Shown: piece by piece, positions 38,563-48,312 of the stretch | Numbering within the stretch: position 1 is the stretch's first letter | Layout: each line of letters starts with the position of its first letter | Source of the DNA: Cupriavidus sp. 2SB | GTDB taxonomy: Bacteria > Pseudomonadota > Gammaproteobacteria > Burkholderiales > Burkholderiaceae | Assembly (NCBI RefSeq): GCF_005503625.1 | Contig: NZ_SCMX01000002.1 | Location: 62,001 to 126,000 of the forward strand | Length of the DNA: 64,000 bases | Direction of reading: 5' to 3' | Program-made: the position numbers and the translations under genes | Notes under the pieces: generated by a model | The model's database searches: none | What the model was told of the DNA's origin: nothing | Seen by the model: the letters and a program-made list of their open reading frames with translations, nothing else

Positions 38563-39057
38563 CTACATCAGCCACTCCCGCAACCCCAGCCACCTCACCA
38601 ACTTCTCCGCATACGCCAACGTATAAGCCGGGCTGCTCGACGGCAGGTTCACGATGGTATGCCGGTCGGCATGCTCGCCCAGGGCTTTGATGCCGATCTT
38701 TGCCGCCGTGCCGCCGTTGAATGCGATGGCCTTGAGTTCGGGCAACGTGGCGATCAGGCCGATGAGGTCGTTGCCCTGGTGATCCTTGATATTGCTGTCG
38801 AGGCTGCCGTCGCGGCGGGCTTCGGCCACGACGTCCCAGAGGCCGACGCGGTGTTGGCGTAGCGTGGCGAGGCGGTTTTCATAGGCGAGATTGACGAGAT
38901 CCACTTGAAGGACGTCGCTCATCAGGTGCCAGAAGCGGTTCTGCTTATGCGCGTAGTACTGCGATTGCGCGAGGGACACTTCGCCGGGCAGGCTGCCCAG
39001 GATGAGGATGCGGGTGTGGGGGTCGACGACCGGGGGGAAGCAGCGTTTGGTGGTCAT
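38563..39057 (-). CDS. DNA-deoxyinosine glycosylase (uracil-DNA glycosylase family 6)
   Basis: A 164-residue base-excision glycosylase that removes hypoxanthine, formed by adenine deamination, from DNA. Family-6 marks are ILILGSLPGEVSLAQSQYYAH followed by HKQNRFWHLM, with the likely catalytic N40, the GLWDVVAEARRDGSLDSNI segment, and the C-terminal LPSSSPAY loop. The length fits the family. It lies after htpG in the same direction, with a REP-like repeat between. Confidence 0.93.
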   Translation of the reverse strand: MTTKRCFPPVVDPHTRILILGSLPGEVSLAQSQYYAHKQNRFWHLMSDVLQVDLVNLAYENRLATLRQHRVGLWDVVAEARRDGSLDSNIKDHQGNDLIGLIATLPELKAIAFNGGTAAKIGIKALGEHADRHTIVNLPSSSPAYTLAYAEKLVRWLGLREWLM

Positions 39058-39092
39058 CGATTGGATTTGCGATAGCGGTGGCGGAGAGGTTT

Positions 39093-39134
39093 GCCCTCAC
39101 CCCCTGCCCCTCTCCCGCGAGCGGGAGAGGGGAG
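39093..39134. repeat. REP-like palindrome, copy 6 (half of a composite)
   Basis: GCCCTCACCCC is followed by a stem-loop with CCCCTCTCCCGC (39107-39118) and its complement. This is one half of the composites at 13700 and 35966. It lies 36 bp past the htpG stop. Confidence 0.85.
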
Positions 39135-39169
39135 AGAACGGGCGGGATGACTAGACATCCCGCAGTACG

Positions 39170-41071
39170 TCAAGCCAGCAACCGGTTCACGCGCTGCACG
39201 TAGGCGGCCGGATCTTCCAGCATGCCGCCTTCGGCCAGCAGGGCCTGGTCGAAGAGTACGCGGATGCGGTCGCCGAATGCAGCGTCGTCTGCCACGTCGC
39301 GCAACTTCTTCACCAGTGCGTGCTCGGGGTTCAGTTCGAGGATCGGCTGGGCGTCCGGCGCTTTCTGGCCGGCTTGCTTCAGCAGGCGCTGCAGGTAGCC
39401 GCTCATGTCGCCTTCGTCGGAGACCAGGCACGATGCCGAATCGGTCAGGCGCAGGGTCACGCGAACTTCCTTGGCCTTGCCTTCCAGCACGGCGGTCGCG
39501 CGGTCGACCACGTCCTTCCATTCGGTGGTCGCCTTCTCCTGTTCGGCCTTCTCGGCTTCGTCGGCCAGCGCGCCGAGGTCCAGATCGCCACGCGCCACGG
39601 ACACCAGTTCCTTGCCGTCGAAATCGCGCAGGTACGACAGCATCCACTCATCCACGCGCTCGGTCAGCAGGATGACTTCGATGCCCTTCTTGCGGAAGAC
39701 TTCGAGGTGCGGGCTCGACTTGGCGGCGGACCACGTATCGGCAGTTACGTAGTAGATCTTGTCCTGCCCTTCCTTCATGCGGCCCACGTAGTCAGCCAGC
39801 GATACCGATTGCTCGGCCGTGTCGTTGTGCGTGGAGGCAAAGCGCAGCAGCTTGGCGATGCGTTCGGCATTGGCGTTGTCCTCGCCCATGCCTTCCTTGA
39901 GCACCTGGCCGAACTGCTCCCAGAACGTCTTGTACTTGGCGCGTTCGGCTTCGTCCTCGCTCTCGGCCATCGATTCGAGCATCGACAGCACGCGCTTGGT
40001 GGAGCCTTCACGGATCGCCTTCACGTCGCGGCTTTCCTGCAGCAGTTCGCGCGAGACGTTCAACGGCAGGTCCGCCGAATCCACCACGCCCTTGACCCAG
40101 CGCAGGTACGACGGCAGCAGCTGCTCGGCGTCGTCCATGATGAATACGCGCTTCACATACAGCTTCAGGCCCGCCTTGTGATTGCGATCCCACAGGTCGA
40201 ACGGTGCACGCGCCGGGATGTACAGCAGTTGCGTGTATTCGCTGCGGCCTTCCACACGATTGTGTGTCCACGCCAGCGGGGCTTCCTGGTCATGCGCGAT
40301 GTGCTGGTAGAACGCCTGGTATTGCTCGTCGGTGATATCGGACTTGCTGCGCGTCCAGAGCGCGCTGGCCTGGTTCACGCTTTCCCATTCGCCGGTCTGC
40401 TTCTGCGTCTGCGCCTCGGCATCCCACTCTTCCTTGGGCATGCGGATCGGCAGCGAGATATGGTCCGAGTACTTGCGGATGATGTGTTGCACGCGGTACG
40501 ACGACAGGAAATCGTCCTCGCCTTCGCGCAGGTGCAGCGTGATCGTGGTGCCGCGCTCGGCGCGGTCGATCGCATCGATCGTGAATTCGCCATCGCCAGT
40601 GCTTTCCCAGCGCACGGCCTCGCTCGCTGCCAGACCCGCGCGGCGCGTATCCACAGTGACCTTGTCCGCGACGATAAACGCCGAGTAAAAGCCCACGCCG
40701 AACTGGCCGATCAGCGCGGCGTCCTTCTGCTGGTCGCCGGACAGTTGCTGGAAGAACTCCTTGGTGCCCGAGCGCGCGATGGTGCCCAGGTTGCGGATCG
40801 CCTCGTCACGGCTCATGCCGATGCCGTTGTCGGTGATCTTCAGCGTGCGGGCGGCCGGGTCGATCTCGATCTTGATGGCGAGGTCGGCGTCGTTCTCAAG
40901 CAGGGCCGGATTCGCAATCGCTTCGAAGCGAAGCTTGTCGGTGGCGTCGGAAGCATTCGAAACCAGCTCGCGCAGGAAAATTTCCTTGTTGCTGTACAGC
41001 GAGTGGATCATCAGGTGCAGCAACTGCTTCACTTCCGCCTGGAAGCTCATCGTTTCGTGCGGTGCGGTCAT
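39170..41071 (-). CDS. htpG: Molecular chaperone HtpG (bacterial Hsp90)
   Basis: HtpG is the dimeric ATP-driven chaperone of the cytosol. From [18 protein letters not shown] the product is 633 residues. The GHKL ATPase domain has [35 protein letters not shown] and [11 protein letters not shown]. The middle domain has the catalytic-loop region [20 protein letters not shown]-terminal dimer domain follows. A very good ribosome site, AGAGGAGAACC, fixes the start. Confidence 0.98.
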   Translation of the reverse strand: MTAPHETMSFQAEVKQLLHLMIHSLYSNKEIFLRELVSNASDATDKLRFEAIANPALLENDADLAIKIEIDPAARTLKITDNGIGMSRDEAIRNLGTIARSGTKEFFQQLSGDQQKDAALIGQFGVGFYSAFIVADKVTVDTRRAGLAASEAVRWESTGDGEFTIDAIDRAERGTTITLHLREGEDDFLSSYRVQHIIRKYSDHISLPIRMPKEEWDAEAQTQKQTGEWESVNQASALWTRSKSDITDEQYQAFYQHIAHDQEAPLAWTHNRVEGRSEYTQLLYIPARAPFDLWDRNHKAGLKLYVKRVFIMDDAEQLLPSYLRWVKGVVDSADLPLNVSRELLQESRDVKAIREGSTKRVLSMLESMAESEDEAERAKYKTFWEQFGQVLKEGMGEDNANAERIAKLLRFASTHNDTAEQSVSLADYVGRMKEGQDKIYYVTADTWSAAKSSPHLEVFRKKGIEVILLTERVDEWMLSYLRDFDGKELVSVARGDLDLGALADEAEKAEQEKATTEWKDVVDRATAVLEGKAKEVRVTLRLTDSASCLVSDEGDMSGYLQRLLKQAGQKAPDAQPILELNPEHALVKKLRDVADDAAFGDRIRVLFDQALLAEGGMLEDPAAYVQRVNRLLA

Positions 41072-41177
41072 GGTTCTCCTCTTGAATATCGAAAAACGGG
41101 TCTGCGCAAAGGTGTCCCGCCCCGTGGTTCCGGAGCGGGATCGTTGGCGCAGGAAATAGGGTCGAAAGCGGCTTATT

Positions 41178-42713
41178 TCAAGGGCCGGTGGTACCGGAGC
41201 CCGCCGGCAGCCCGGAAAGCCGTTCCATCTGGTCCGCCAGGAAGCGCAACATGCCCGGATCGGCACTGCTGGCGACGTTGAAGCGCGTCCACGTGGACGG
41301 CATCTGCGAGGGCGAGAACAGGCTGCCGGGCGCGAACAGGTAGCCTTCCTCGTGCCCAGCCGTAGCAATCACATTGGTGTCCACGCCCGTATCGGCCCAC
41401 ATGTACATGCCGGCCACCTGCCCCGGAAAAATCCGAACGCCTAGACGCTCAAGCCGCGCGCGGGTCTCGTCGCGGGCGCGCTCCAGCCGCACCCGCACAC
41501 GCTCGGTGTGCTTGCGGTAGTGCCCCTCGGTCAGCACCTTGTAGACCACGCGCTCGTTGATTTCCGGTGTGGCCATGCCGGTGACGAGCTTGCTGTCGGT
41601 CAGCGAAACAGCCAGGTCCGGGCTGGCGGCGATAAAGCCCACGCGCAGGTTGGCCGCCAATGTCTTTGAGAAACTTCCCAGATAGATCACGCGCTTCAAC
41701 TGATCCAGGCTGGCCAGCCGCGTGGCGGCGTGCCCCGGCGGGCAGAGGTCGCAATAGATATCGTCCTCGACGATGGTGAAGTTGTACTGCTCGGCCAGTT
41801 GCAGCAACCGGAACGCGCGCGCGGCGGATAGCGAGGTCCCGGTGGGATTGTGCAGCACCGAATTGACGACGATCAGCTTGGGACGGTGCGCCTGGGCGAT
41901 GCGCTCCAGCGCCTCCAGGTCCGGGCCGTCGGCGGTATAAGGCACACCGATCACGTTGGCACCCTGCGTGGCAAAGCGCGCGAACATCACGAACCACGCG
42001 GGGTCGCCCACCACCACCGTATCGCCGGGTTGCAGGAATTGCCGCGCGATCAGGTCGAATGCCTGCGTGATGCCCGAGGTCATGACGATCTGGTCGGGCG
42101 TGACGCCGATCTCCAGTTCCTCCAGACGGGTACGCAGTTGCTGGCGCAGCGGCAGGAACCCAAGCGGCGTGCCACTCGACAGGAAATGCCCGCCCGGCTG
42201 CCGGCCCAGGCTGCGCATCGCGCCCGACAACAGTTCGCCATCGAGCCATTCATTGGGCAGGAATCCCCAGCCCGGCGCCTTGTGGCTCTCGGCGGAGTGG
42301 AACATGCTGCGCAGCAGCCAGGTGACATCCACATTGCGGATGGCCGGCGACGTGGGCGGCACCACCACCGATGGATGCGGCAGACGATCCCGCACGTAGA
42401 ACCCCGAGCCCCGGCGCGATTCGAGATAGCCCAGCGCCACGAGCCGCTCATACGCCTCCACCACAGTAAAGCGCGAAATCCCTTTCTCCGACGCGAGCTG
42501 GCGGATCGACGGCATGCGCATGCCGGCCCGGAACACGCGCTCGTCGATGCGCAACCGCGCCCATTCGGTGAGCTGTTCGACCAACGTCATCTGGGCCGAG
42601 GGGATCGGGTCCGGCAGACGTGCTTGTCCGCTCGATGGCATCACAAGACGCAAAGGTCTCGTGCCGCTTACGGCACTTTCTGAATTCCCGCTATGCTTCT
42701 CGCTGCCGTCCAT
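41178..42713 (-). CDS. MocR-type GntR/aminotransferase transcriptional regulator
   Basis: A 511-residue two-domain regulator. A GntR winged helix (about residues 40-115, [45 protein letters not shown] in part) is joined to a fold-type-I aminotransferase domain (about 145-500). The PLP lysine lies in [15 protein letters not shown], and HNPTGTSLS and VEDDIYCD are present. MocR proteins use PLP adducts of amino acids or amines as signals. The start MDGSEKHSG has a GGGAGCG ribosome site. It is divergent from the VOC-alaX-lysE-eamA-ridA series, its likely target, and three ACTGTAYYG repeats lie between. Confidence 0.94.
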   Translation of the reverse strand: MDGSEKHSGNSESAVSGTRPLRLVMPSSGQARLPDPIPSAQMTLVEQLTEWARLRIDERVFRAGMRMPSIRQLASEKGISRFTVVEAYERLVALGYLESRRGSGFYVRDRLPHPSVVVPPTSPAIRNVDVTWLLRSMFHSAESHKAPGWGFLPNEWLDGELLSGAMRSLGRQPGGHFLSSGTPLGFLPLRQQLRTRLEELEIGVTPDQIVMTSGITQAFDLIARQFLQPGDTVVVGDPAWFVMFARFATQGANVIGVPYTADGPDLEALERIAQAHRPKLIVVNSVLHNPTGTSLSAARAFRLLQLAEQYNFTIVEDDIYCDLCPPGHAATRLASLDQLKRVIYLGSFSKTLAANLRVGFIAASPDLAVSLTDSKLVTGMATPEINERVVYKVLTEGHYRKHTERVRVRLERARDETRARLERLGVRIFPGQVAGMYMWADTGVDTNVIATAGHEEGYLFAPGSLFSPSQMPSTWTRFNVASSADPGMLRFLADQMERLSGLPAGSGTTGP

Positions 42714-42727
42714 GTGGCGCTCCCGCA

Positions 42728-42771
42728 ACTGTACTGAAGACGATTTGCTCAACTGTATCGGTACTGTACCG
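42728..42771. promoter_or_regulatory. ACTGTAYYG direct repeats, probable MocR operator
   Basis: Three direct repeats, ACTGTACTG (42728), ACTGTATCG (42752) and ACTGTACCG (42763), in the divergent gap upstream of the mocR-like gene. Two are 11 bp apart, on the same face of the helix, and the third is 24 bp away. Direct repeats are the usual MocR target form. Confidence 0.6.
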
Positions 42772-42797
42772 ACTACCTTGACTACCATCAACCATCC

Positions 42798-43475
42798 ATG
42801 AATCTCGCCATTGACCATCTCGTGATCGCCGCACCCGACCTTGACGCGGGTAGCGAACATGTCGCCAGCGTGCTCGGCATTGCGCCGCAGGCCGGCGGCG
42901 CCCATCCACGCATGGGCACGCATAACCGCGTGCTGGGGATGTTTGGCGGGATGTATCTGGAAGTGATTGCCATCGACCCCGCCGCGTCTGCACCCGAGCG
43001 GGCGCGCTGGTTCGGCCTCGACAGCGAGGCCGTGCGCGAGCGTCTGCGCGATGGCCCCTTCCTCGCACACTGGGCAGCCCGTGTCGAACGTCCGGCCGAC
43101 CTGTCGCGCTGGCAGGCGCAGTACCCGGACAGGATCGCCCCGGCCATTCCGATGGATCGCGGCACGCTGCACTGGCGCCTGACGGTGCCTGACGATGGCA
43201 GCCTGCCCGCTTGGCAAGGCGAGGCCGCCAGCGCTGGCGAGGGCCTGTTTCCGACGCTGATCCAGTGGGACGTGCAGAATCACCCCGGTATCAGCCTGCC
43301 TCGACAGGATCTGGCATTGCGCCGCCTGCGTGGCCAGCATCCGCATGCCGAATTGCTGCGCCAGGGGCTGGCATGGATCGGCGCCGCGTCGCTGATCGAC
43401 ATCGAACAGACTGACGGCCCGCCCGCCCTGCTGGCCGAGATCGAAACCCCGACAGGGCTCAAGACCCTGCGCTGA
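42798..43475 (+). CDS. VOC-superfamily (glyoxalase-like domain) protein
   Basis: A 225-residue cytoplasmic protein that begins with the typical VOC strand MNLAIDHLVIAAPDLDAG, followed by HPRMGTHNRVLGMFGGMYLEVIAIDP, where His and Glu could bind metal. It resembles the Glyoxalase_3 type, in which one long chain makes the fold. No substrate is implied. The ribosome site is weak. It is the first gene divergent from the MocR-type regulator and lies 30 bp before alaX. Confidence 0.88.
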   Translation: MNLAIDHLVIAAPDLDAGSEHVASVLGIAPQAGGAHPRMGTHNRVLGMFGGMYLEVIAIDPAASAPERARWFGLDSEAVRERLRDGPFLAHWAARVERPADLSRWQAQYPDRIAPAIPMDRGTLHWRLTVPDDGSLPAWQGEAASAGEGLFPTLIQWDVQNHPGISLPRQDLALRRLRGQHPHAELLRQGLAWIGAASLIDIEQTDGPPALLAEIETPTGLKTLR

Positions 43476-43505
43476 CCCGAAACGACACCCAAGGAGCCCC
43501 CACCG

Positions 43506-44222
43506 ATGTCCGCCACCACGCTGAAGCGCTTCGACGACGACGCTTACCTCGATCACTGCGAGGCCACAGTCGTGGCAGTCAGCGAGGCGGGCATCGAACT
43601 GGACCAGACCGTCTGCTACGCCCGCAGCGGCGGTCAGGCAGGCGACACGGGCACGCTGACCACACCCGATGGCCGCGAAATCACGTTGGCCGATACGGTC
43701 TACGCCGAAGACCGCACGCGCATCCTGCACGTGCCGGCAGCCGACATGCCAGCGCTGCAGCCGGGCGACCGCGTGACAGTGAACATCCACTGGGCCCGCC
43801 GCCATCGGCTGATGCGCCTGCATACTTGCCTCCATCTGCTCGGCTCCTTGATTCCCGTACCGGTTACGGGCTGCAGCATCTCGCCTGACTCTGCGCGCAT
43901 TGATTTCGATCTGCCCGAATCCACGCTCGACAAGGCGGTGCTGACCGAACAGCTCAACGCGCTGATCGAGGCGAAAACCCCGGTGGGCATCGACCGCATC
44001 ACGCCCGAGCAACTGGCCGCCCAGCCGGATCTGGTGCGCACGGTGGGCGCGGCGCCGCCAGCCGGTACGTCGACTATCCGCATCATCGAGATTCCGGGCG
44101 TTGACCGACAACCCTGCGGCGGCACGCACGTGGCCAACACAAGCGAGATCGGCGCCATGGTGGTCACCAAAATCGAGAAGAAGAGTCGTACCAACCGGCG
44201 CGTGGTCGTCAACTTCGCGTGA
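43506..44222 (+). CDS. Alanyl-tRNA editing protein AlaX
   Basis: A 238-residue free-standing editing domain that hydrolyses mischarged Ser- or Gly-tRNA(Ala). The zinc ligands are H106 and H110 in RLHTCLHLL and C204 and H208 in CGGTHV. The N-terminal beta-barrel segment (YARSGGQAGDTGTL) gives the AlaX-M type. A ribosome site AAGGAG lies 8 bases upstream. The stop overlaps or abuts the LysE-type exporter gene. Together with RidA and an aminotransferase downstream it suggests a response to amino-acid imbalance. Confidence 0.95.
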   Translation: MSATTLKRFDDDAYLDHCEATVVAVSEAGIELDQTVCYARSGGQAGDTGTLTTPDGREITLADTVYAEDRTRILHVPAADMPALQPGDRVTVNIHWARRHRLMRLHTCLHLLGSLIPVPVTGCSISPDSARIDFDLPESTLDKAVLTEQLNALIEAKTPVGIDRITPEQLAAQPDLVRTVGAAPPAGTSTIRIIEIPGVDRQPCGGTHVANTSEIGAMVVTKIEKKSRTNRRVVVNFA

Positions 44223-44227
44223 CCGGC

Positions 44228-44863
44228 ATGGAAGCGTGGCTCACCGGCCTGTCGATGGCCCAGTTCCTGGCGTTGGTCACGCTGCTTGCGGTGGGCGCGT
44301 TCACGCCTGGCCCCAACACCACGGTGGCAGCGGTCACCGGCGCCAACTTCGGCTTTCGCGCCACGCTGCCGCACTGCGTGGGTGTGGCGGTGGGCTTCGC
44401 CAGCGTGATCGCGCTGTGTGCCAGCGGCATCGGCGCGCTGGTGATGGCGAGCCCGACGCTGGCTGCGATCATCCGCGTGGCAGGCGTGCTCTATCTGCTG
44501 TGGCTGGCCTGGCGCATTGCGCGCAGTGCATCGCTGGCCGAGAAAAGCGTGCTCAAGCCGATGAACGTGTGGCAGTCGGTACTGATGCAGTACGCCAACA
44601 TCAAGGCGTGGATGCTGGCGCTGGCCGTGGCGGCTTCGTACACCGAAGGCGCGCCGTCGCTGGCGCAGCGCGTGCTGCTGGTCAGCGTGCTGTTCGCCAC
44701 GTTCGGCTTCTTCAGCAACGGTGCCTATGGCGTGCTCGGCGCATCGTTGCGGCAATGGCTGATGCACGGCAACCGCGTGCGCTGGTTCAATGGGGCGATG
44801 GGGTTGGCGCTGGCACTCACGGCAGTCTGGATCGCCATCGCCGGCGCACCCCATACGTCATGA
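44228..44863 (+). CDS. LysE/RhtB-family amino-acid exporter
   Basis: A 211-residue inner-membrane exporter with six hydrophobic helices. It has the family motif FTPGPNTTVAAVTGANFGFRATLPHCVGVAVG at residues about 25-57 and later NIKAWMLAL and FNGAMG. These transporters expel excess amino acids such as lysine, threonine or homoserine lactone. The ATG at 44228 is 6 bases past the alaX stop; a GTG at 44219 that overlaps alaX is an alternative. The end overlaps eamA. Confidence 0.94.
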   Translation: MEAWLTGLSMAQFLALVTLLAVGAFTPGPNTTVAAVTGANFGFRATLPHCVGVAVGFASVIALCASGIGALVMASPTLAAIIRVAGVLYLLWLAWRIARSASLAEKSVLKPMNVWQSVLMQYANIKAWMLALAVAASYTEGAPSLAQRVLLVSVLFATFGFFSNGAYGVLGASLRQWLMHGNRVRWFNGAMGLALALTAVWIAIAGAPHTS

Positions 44864-45828
44864 CCACACGTTCCCCTGCTCCCTCCGGCGGCATGCTGCT
44901 CGGTTTCATCGGCGTGGCGATCTTCAGCCAGACGCTGCCGTTCACGCGCATGGCCGTGGCCGAACTCGACGCCACGTTTGTGGCGCTGGCGCGTGCCGTG
45001 ATCGCCGCCGTGCTGGCCGTGGCACTGCTGGCCGCGCGCGGCGCGCTGGCATCGGAGCGGCGCCCGCGTGGCCGTCAGTGGCTGCGGCTGGCCGTGACCG
45101 CGCTGGGTGTGGTGGTGGGTTTCCCGCTATTTTCTTCGCTGGCCATGCGCGAGGTGCCAGCCGGGCACGGCGCTATCGTGATCGGCCTGTTGCCGCTGGC
45201 AACAGCCGTGTTCGCGGCGTGGTTCGGCGGGGAGCGCCCGTCGCTGGCGTTCTGGCTGTCGGCACTCGCCGGTAGCGCGCTGGTGGTGGCTTTTGCCTTC
45301 TGGCAGGGCGCGGGTGGCCTGCAGCACGCGGACTGGTTCCTGTTCCTGGCCGTGGTGCTGGGTGCGCTGGGCTATGCCGAAGGCGGCAAGCTGTCGCGCG
45401 AGTTGGGCGGACTGGAAACGATCAGTTGGGCGTTGGTGGTTTCGCTGCCACTTTTGCTGCCCGTAGTGGCTTGGCTAGCCATGGCGCACGCGCCAGAAAT
45501 CGCTGCCGCATCGCCACGTGCGTGGCTCGGCATGGCCTATGTGTCGGTCTTCTCGATGTTTATCGGCTTCCTGTTCTGGTACGCCGGGCTCGCAAAGGGC
45601 GGCGTGGCCCGCGTAGGACAGATACAATTGCTGCAGCCGTTCCTCACGCTGGCGGGCGGCGCCCTGATCCTGGCCGAGCCGCTCGATGCCGCCACCGTCG
45701 CTTTTGCCGTGGCGGTGATTGCCGTAGTAGCCCTGGGACGACGCGCCGCCGTGCGCAACACCGCACCCGCCTCCGCACCAGCCCCCGCTGGAGAAACGCC
45801 CCCTATTCTTCCAGGACGCATTCACTGA
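44860..45828 (+). CDS. EamA/DMT-family exporter
   Basis: A 322-residue drug/metabolite transporter with ten predicted helices made of two EamA repeats (first SGGMLLGFIGVAIFSQTLPFTRMAVAEL, second DWFLFLAVVLGALGYAEGGKLSREL). Its ATG overlaps the stop of the LysE-type gene (ATGA), so the two exporters are translationally coupled. The C-terminal tail is Ala/Pro-rich. The substrate is unknown; amino-acid or metabolite efflux fits the neighbours. Confidence 0.93.
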   Translation: MTTRSPAPSGGMLLGFIGVAIFSQTLPFTRMAVAELDATFVALARAVIAAVLAVALLAARGALASERRPRGRQWLRLAVTALGVVVGFPLFSSLAMREVPAGHGAIVIGLLPLATAVFAAWFGGERPSLAFWLSALAGSALVVAFAFWQGAGGLQHADWFLFLAVVLGALGYAEGGKLSRELGGLETISWALVVSLPLLLPVVAWLAMAHAPEIAAASPRAWLGMAYVSVFSMFIGFLFWYAGLAKGGVARVGQIQLLQPFLTLAGGALILAEPLDAATVAFAVAVIAVVALGRRAAVRNTAPASAPAPAGETPPILPGRIH

Positions 45829-45840
45829 CAGGAGTCACGC

Positions 45841-46296
45841 ATGTCCGTCTACGACACCCTTGCCCGCCTCGGCGTGGAACTGCCCACCGCCGGCGCCCCG
45901 GCTGCCGCCTATGTCATGGCCGCCACCACCGGCAACACCGTATTCCTGTCGGGCCACATCGCCCGCCGCGACGGCAAGCCGTGGGCTGGCAAGCTCGGCA
46001 AGGATATCGATACCGCGACCGGCCAACAGGCGGCACGCGGCATCGCCATCGATCTGCTGGCCACGCTGCACGGCCATATCGGCGACCTGAACCGCGTCAC
46101 GCGCATCGTCAAGGTCATGAGCCTGGTGAACTCCACGCAGGAATTCACCGAGCAGCACCTGGTGACCAATGGCTGCTCCGAGTTCCTGGCCGAAGTCTTT
46201 GGCGAGAAAGGCAAGCACTCGCGCAGCGCGTTCGGCGTGGCGCAGATTCCGCTGGGCGCCTGCGTCGAGATCGAGATGATCGTCGAGATTGCCTGA
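45841..46296 (+). CDS. RidA-family (YjgF/UK114) protein
   Basis: A 151-residue member of the RidA family, which hydrolyses reactive enamines such as 2-aminoacrylate released by PLP enzymes. It has the TGNTVFLSGHIARRDGKPWAGKLG strand region and VTRIVKVMSLVNSTQEF. It matches the longer subtype in which the strict RidA active-site arginine (in the C-terminal R-x-x-V stretch) is replaced, here by RSAFGVAQIPLGACVEIE with an R upstream, so activity may differ from E. coli RidA. It starts 12 bp after eamA and lies before an aminotransferase. Confidence 0.93.
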   Translation: MSVYDTLARLGVELPTAGAPAAAYVMAATTGNTVFLSGHIARRDGKPWAGKLGKDIDTATGQQAARGIAIDLLATLHGHIGDLNRVTRIVKVMSLVNSTQEFTEQHLVTNGCSEFLAEVFGEKGKHSRSAFGVAQIPLGACVEIEMIVEIA

Positions 46297-46348
46297 TCGC
46301 TTGATGGCTTGATCGCCTGATACGAAGATACTCAGTACAGAGACAAAC

Positions 46349-46387
46349 GCCGGGCCGGCCTGCCAGTCAACGCCCCAAGGCCCGGCG
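46349..46387. repeat. Inverted repeat upstream of the aminotransferase gene
   Basis: CGCCGGGCC (46349-46357) and GGCCCGGCG (46379-46387) form a 9-bp stem with a 21-base loop, 40 bp before the ATG. It is a possible attenuator or intercistronic stem; no T-run follows. Confidence 0.4.
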
Positions 46388-46426
46388 CATATGAAACGCG
46401 ATTTACCCCACCCAAGAGAACCAATC

Positions 46427-47614
46427 ATGAAATGGGCCATCTCCCGCCGGGCACAGCAACTCACCAGCTCGGCCATCCGCGAAATCCTGAAAGTCACCGA
46501 GCGTCCGGAAGTCATTTCCTTCGCCGGCGGCCTGCCCTCCCCGGCGTCGTTCCCGGTAGCGGCCATGGAAGCGGCGGTGGCCCGTGTATTCGCCGATAAC
46601 CCGCAGGGCGCGCTGCAATACGCGGCCACCGAGGGTTACCTGCCGCTGCGCGAGTTCGTGGCAAAGCGCTACAACGTCGGCGTCGAGCGCGTGCTGATCA
46701 CTACGGGTTCGCAACAGGCGCTGGACCTGATCGCCAAGGTCATGATCGATCCGGGCAGCCCCGTGCTGGTGGAAACGCCGAGCTATCTGGGCGCGCTGCA
46801 GGCGTTCTCGCTGTTCGAACCCGAGTTTGTCTCGGTGCCGACCGACGAGCGCGGCCTGATCCCCGAAGCGCTGACACCCGAACTGACCGCTGGCGCGCGC
46901 TTCCTGTACGCGCTGCCGAACTTCCAGAACCCCACGGGCTGCCGCCTGCCTCTGGAGCGCCGCCAGGCACTGGTGCAACGCGCGAAGGACCTGAACCTGC
47001 TGCTGGTCGAGGACGATCCCTACGGCGAACTGAGCTACACCGGCAACACGCTGCCGACGCTGCTGTCGATGAATCCGGACGGCGTGATCTACATGGGTTC
47101 GTTCTCGAAGATCCTGGCCCCCGGCATGCGCCTGGGCTTTGTGATCGCCCCGCCCGACCTGCACTTCAAGCTGTGCCAGGCCAAGCAGGCATCTGACCTG
47201 CACACGCCGACCTTCACGCAGCGCATTGCGTACGAGACCATCAAGGACGGCCTGCTCGACACGCACATCCCCACCATCCGCGAGCTCTACGGCAAGCAGT
47301 GCGCCTACATGCTCGACGCCCTGAAGCGCCATATGCCGGAAGGCGTAACGTGGAATGTGCCAGAAGGCGGCATGTTCATCTGGGTGGAGTTGCCCGAGGG
47401 CCTGAACAGCATGACGATCCTCGAGGAAGCCGTGCGCCGCAATGTGGCCTACGTGCCGGGTGCGCCGTTCTACGCTGGCAACCCGCGCATGAACACGCTG
47501 CGCCTGGCCTTTGTGACGGTGCCGCCGGAGCGGATCGAACAAGGCATGACGGTGCTGGGCGAACTGTTCCGCGAAGCCATCGCCAAGGCATCGCCGCAAC
47601 CGCACGCCGCCTGA
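46427..47614 (+). CDS. PLP-dependent aminotransferase (LysN/2-aminoadipate-like, fold type I)
   Basis: A 395-residue class I/II aminotransferase from MKWAISRRAQQL. It has the N-terminal SAIREILKVTERPEVISFAGGLPSP typical of the LysN/KAT group, the substrate motif NFQNPTGCRLP, VEDDPYGEL, and the PLP lysine K228 in GSFSKILAPGMRLGF. Broad-specificity transfer from aromatic, branched-chain or aminoadipate donors is usual in this group. Its close spacing to ridA fits a pair in which RidA clears enamine by-products. Confidence 0.94.
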   Translation: MKWAISRRAQQLTSSAIREILKVTERPEVISFAGGLPSPASFPVAAMEAAVARVFADNPQGALQYAATEGYLPLREFVAKRYNVGVERVLITTGSQQALDLIAKVMIDPGSPVLVETPSYLGALQAFSLFEPEFVSVPTDERGLIPEALTPELTAGARFLYALPNFQNPTGCRLPLERRQALVQRAKDLNLLLVEDDPYGELSYTGNTLPTLLSMNPDGVIYMGSFSKILAPGMRLGFVIAPPDLHFKLCQAKQASDLHTPTFTQRIAYETIKDGLLDTHIPTIRELYGKQCAYMLDALKRHMPEGVTWNVPEGGMFIWVELPEGLNSMTILEEAVRRNVAYVPGAPFYAGNPRMNTLRLAFVTVPPERIEQGMTVLGELFREAIAKASPQPHAA

Positions 47615-47623
47615 GGAAAGCCG

Positions 47624-48301
47624 ATGCCGACCCTGGAACCGTACGAGCCGCAAAGCCTGCTGCGCATCTGGGGCCGGCTGTCGTCGATCAATGTGCAGAA
47701 AGTGGTCTGGTGCGCGCGAGAGCTGCACCTGGACCACGAGCGCATCGACATCGGCCATCAGAAAGGCGAGCTGGATACCGAAGCCTATATCCGGCTGAAT
47801 CCGAACCGGATGATCCCGGTCATCGAGGATTTTCGTGACACCGACGTGGCCGGCGAGCCATTCGTGTTGTGGGAGTCCAATGCCATCGTGCGCTACCTGT
47901 GCGCACGCTATGGTGAAGGCACGCTCTGGCCTGCCGACGTCAAGGCGCGTGCCTCGGCCGATCGCTGGATGGACTGGCAGACTACGGCGTTCAGCCCGGC
48001 CATGGTACAGGCGTTCCTGCAGACGGTGCGCGGTCCCGCCGATCAGCGCGACGAGGCCATCATCGCCCAGTCTTGCGCCCGCACGGAGCCACTGGCAAAG
48101 ATGCTCGACGAGGCGTTGGCAGATCGGGAATTCATCGGCGGCGACCGCTTCACGATGGCCGATATCGCACTGGCCTGCGCGGCGCACCGCTGGATGGGTT
48201 CGCCGGTGAAGCATTTGCCGCGCCCGAATCTGGAGCGATGGCTGGCGGCGATGCGGGCCAGGCCCGCGGCGTTGAGTATTCTGGTGTTGCCGTTGCAGTA
48301 A
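47624..48301 (+). CDS. Glutathione S-transferase family protein
   Basis: A 225-residue GST. The N-terminal thioredoxin-like domain has IWGRLSSINVQKVVWCARELHL and the cis-Pro/glutathione-binding NPNRMIPVIED and LWESNAIVRYLCARY motifs. An all-helical C-terminal domain follows with FIGGDRFTMADIALACAAHRW. The Ser in SSINVQK is the likely thiol-activating residue. It starts 10 bp after the aminotransferase stop, so the two are probably cotranscribed. Confidence 0.94.
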   Translation: MPTLEPYEPQSLLRIWGRLSSINVQKVVWCARELHLDHERIDIGHQKGELDTEAYIRLNPNRMIPVIEDFRDTDVAGEPFVLWESNAIVRYLCARYGEGTLWPADVKARASADRWMDWQTTAFSPAMVQAFLQTVRGPADQRDEAIIAQSCARTEPLAKMLDEALADREFIGGDRFTMADIALACAAHRWMGSPVKHLPRPNLERWLAAMRARPAALSILVLPLQ

Positions 48302-48312
48302 CGGTGTTCGGA

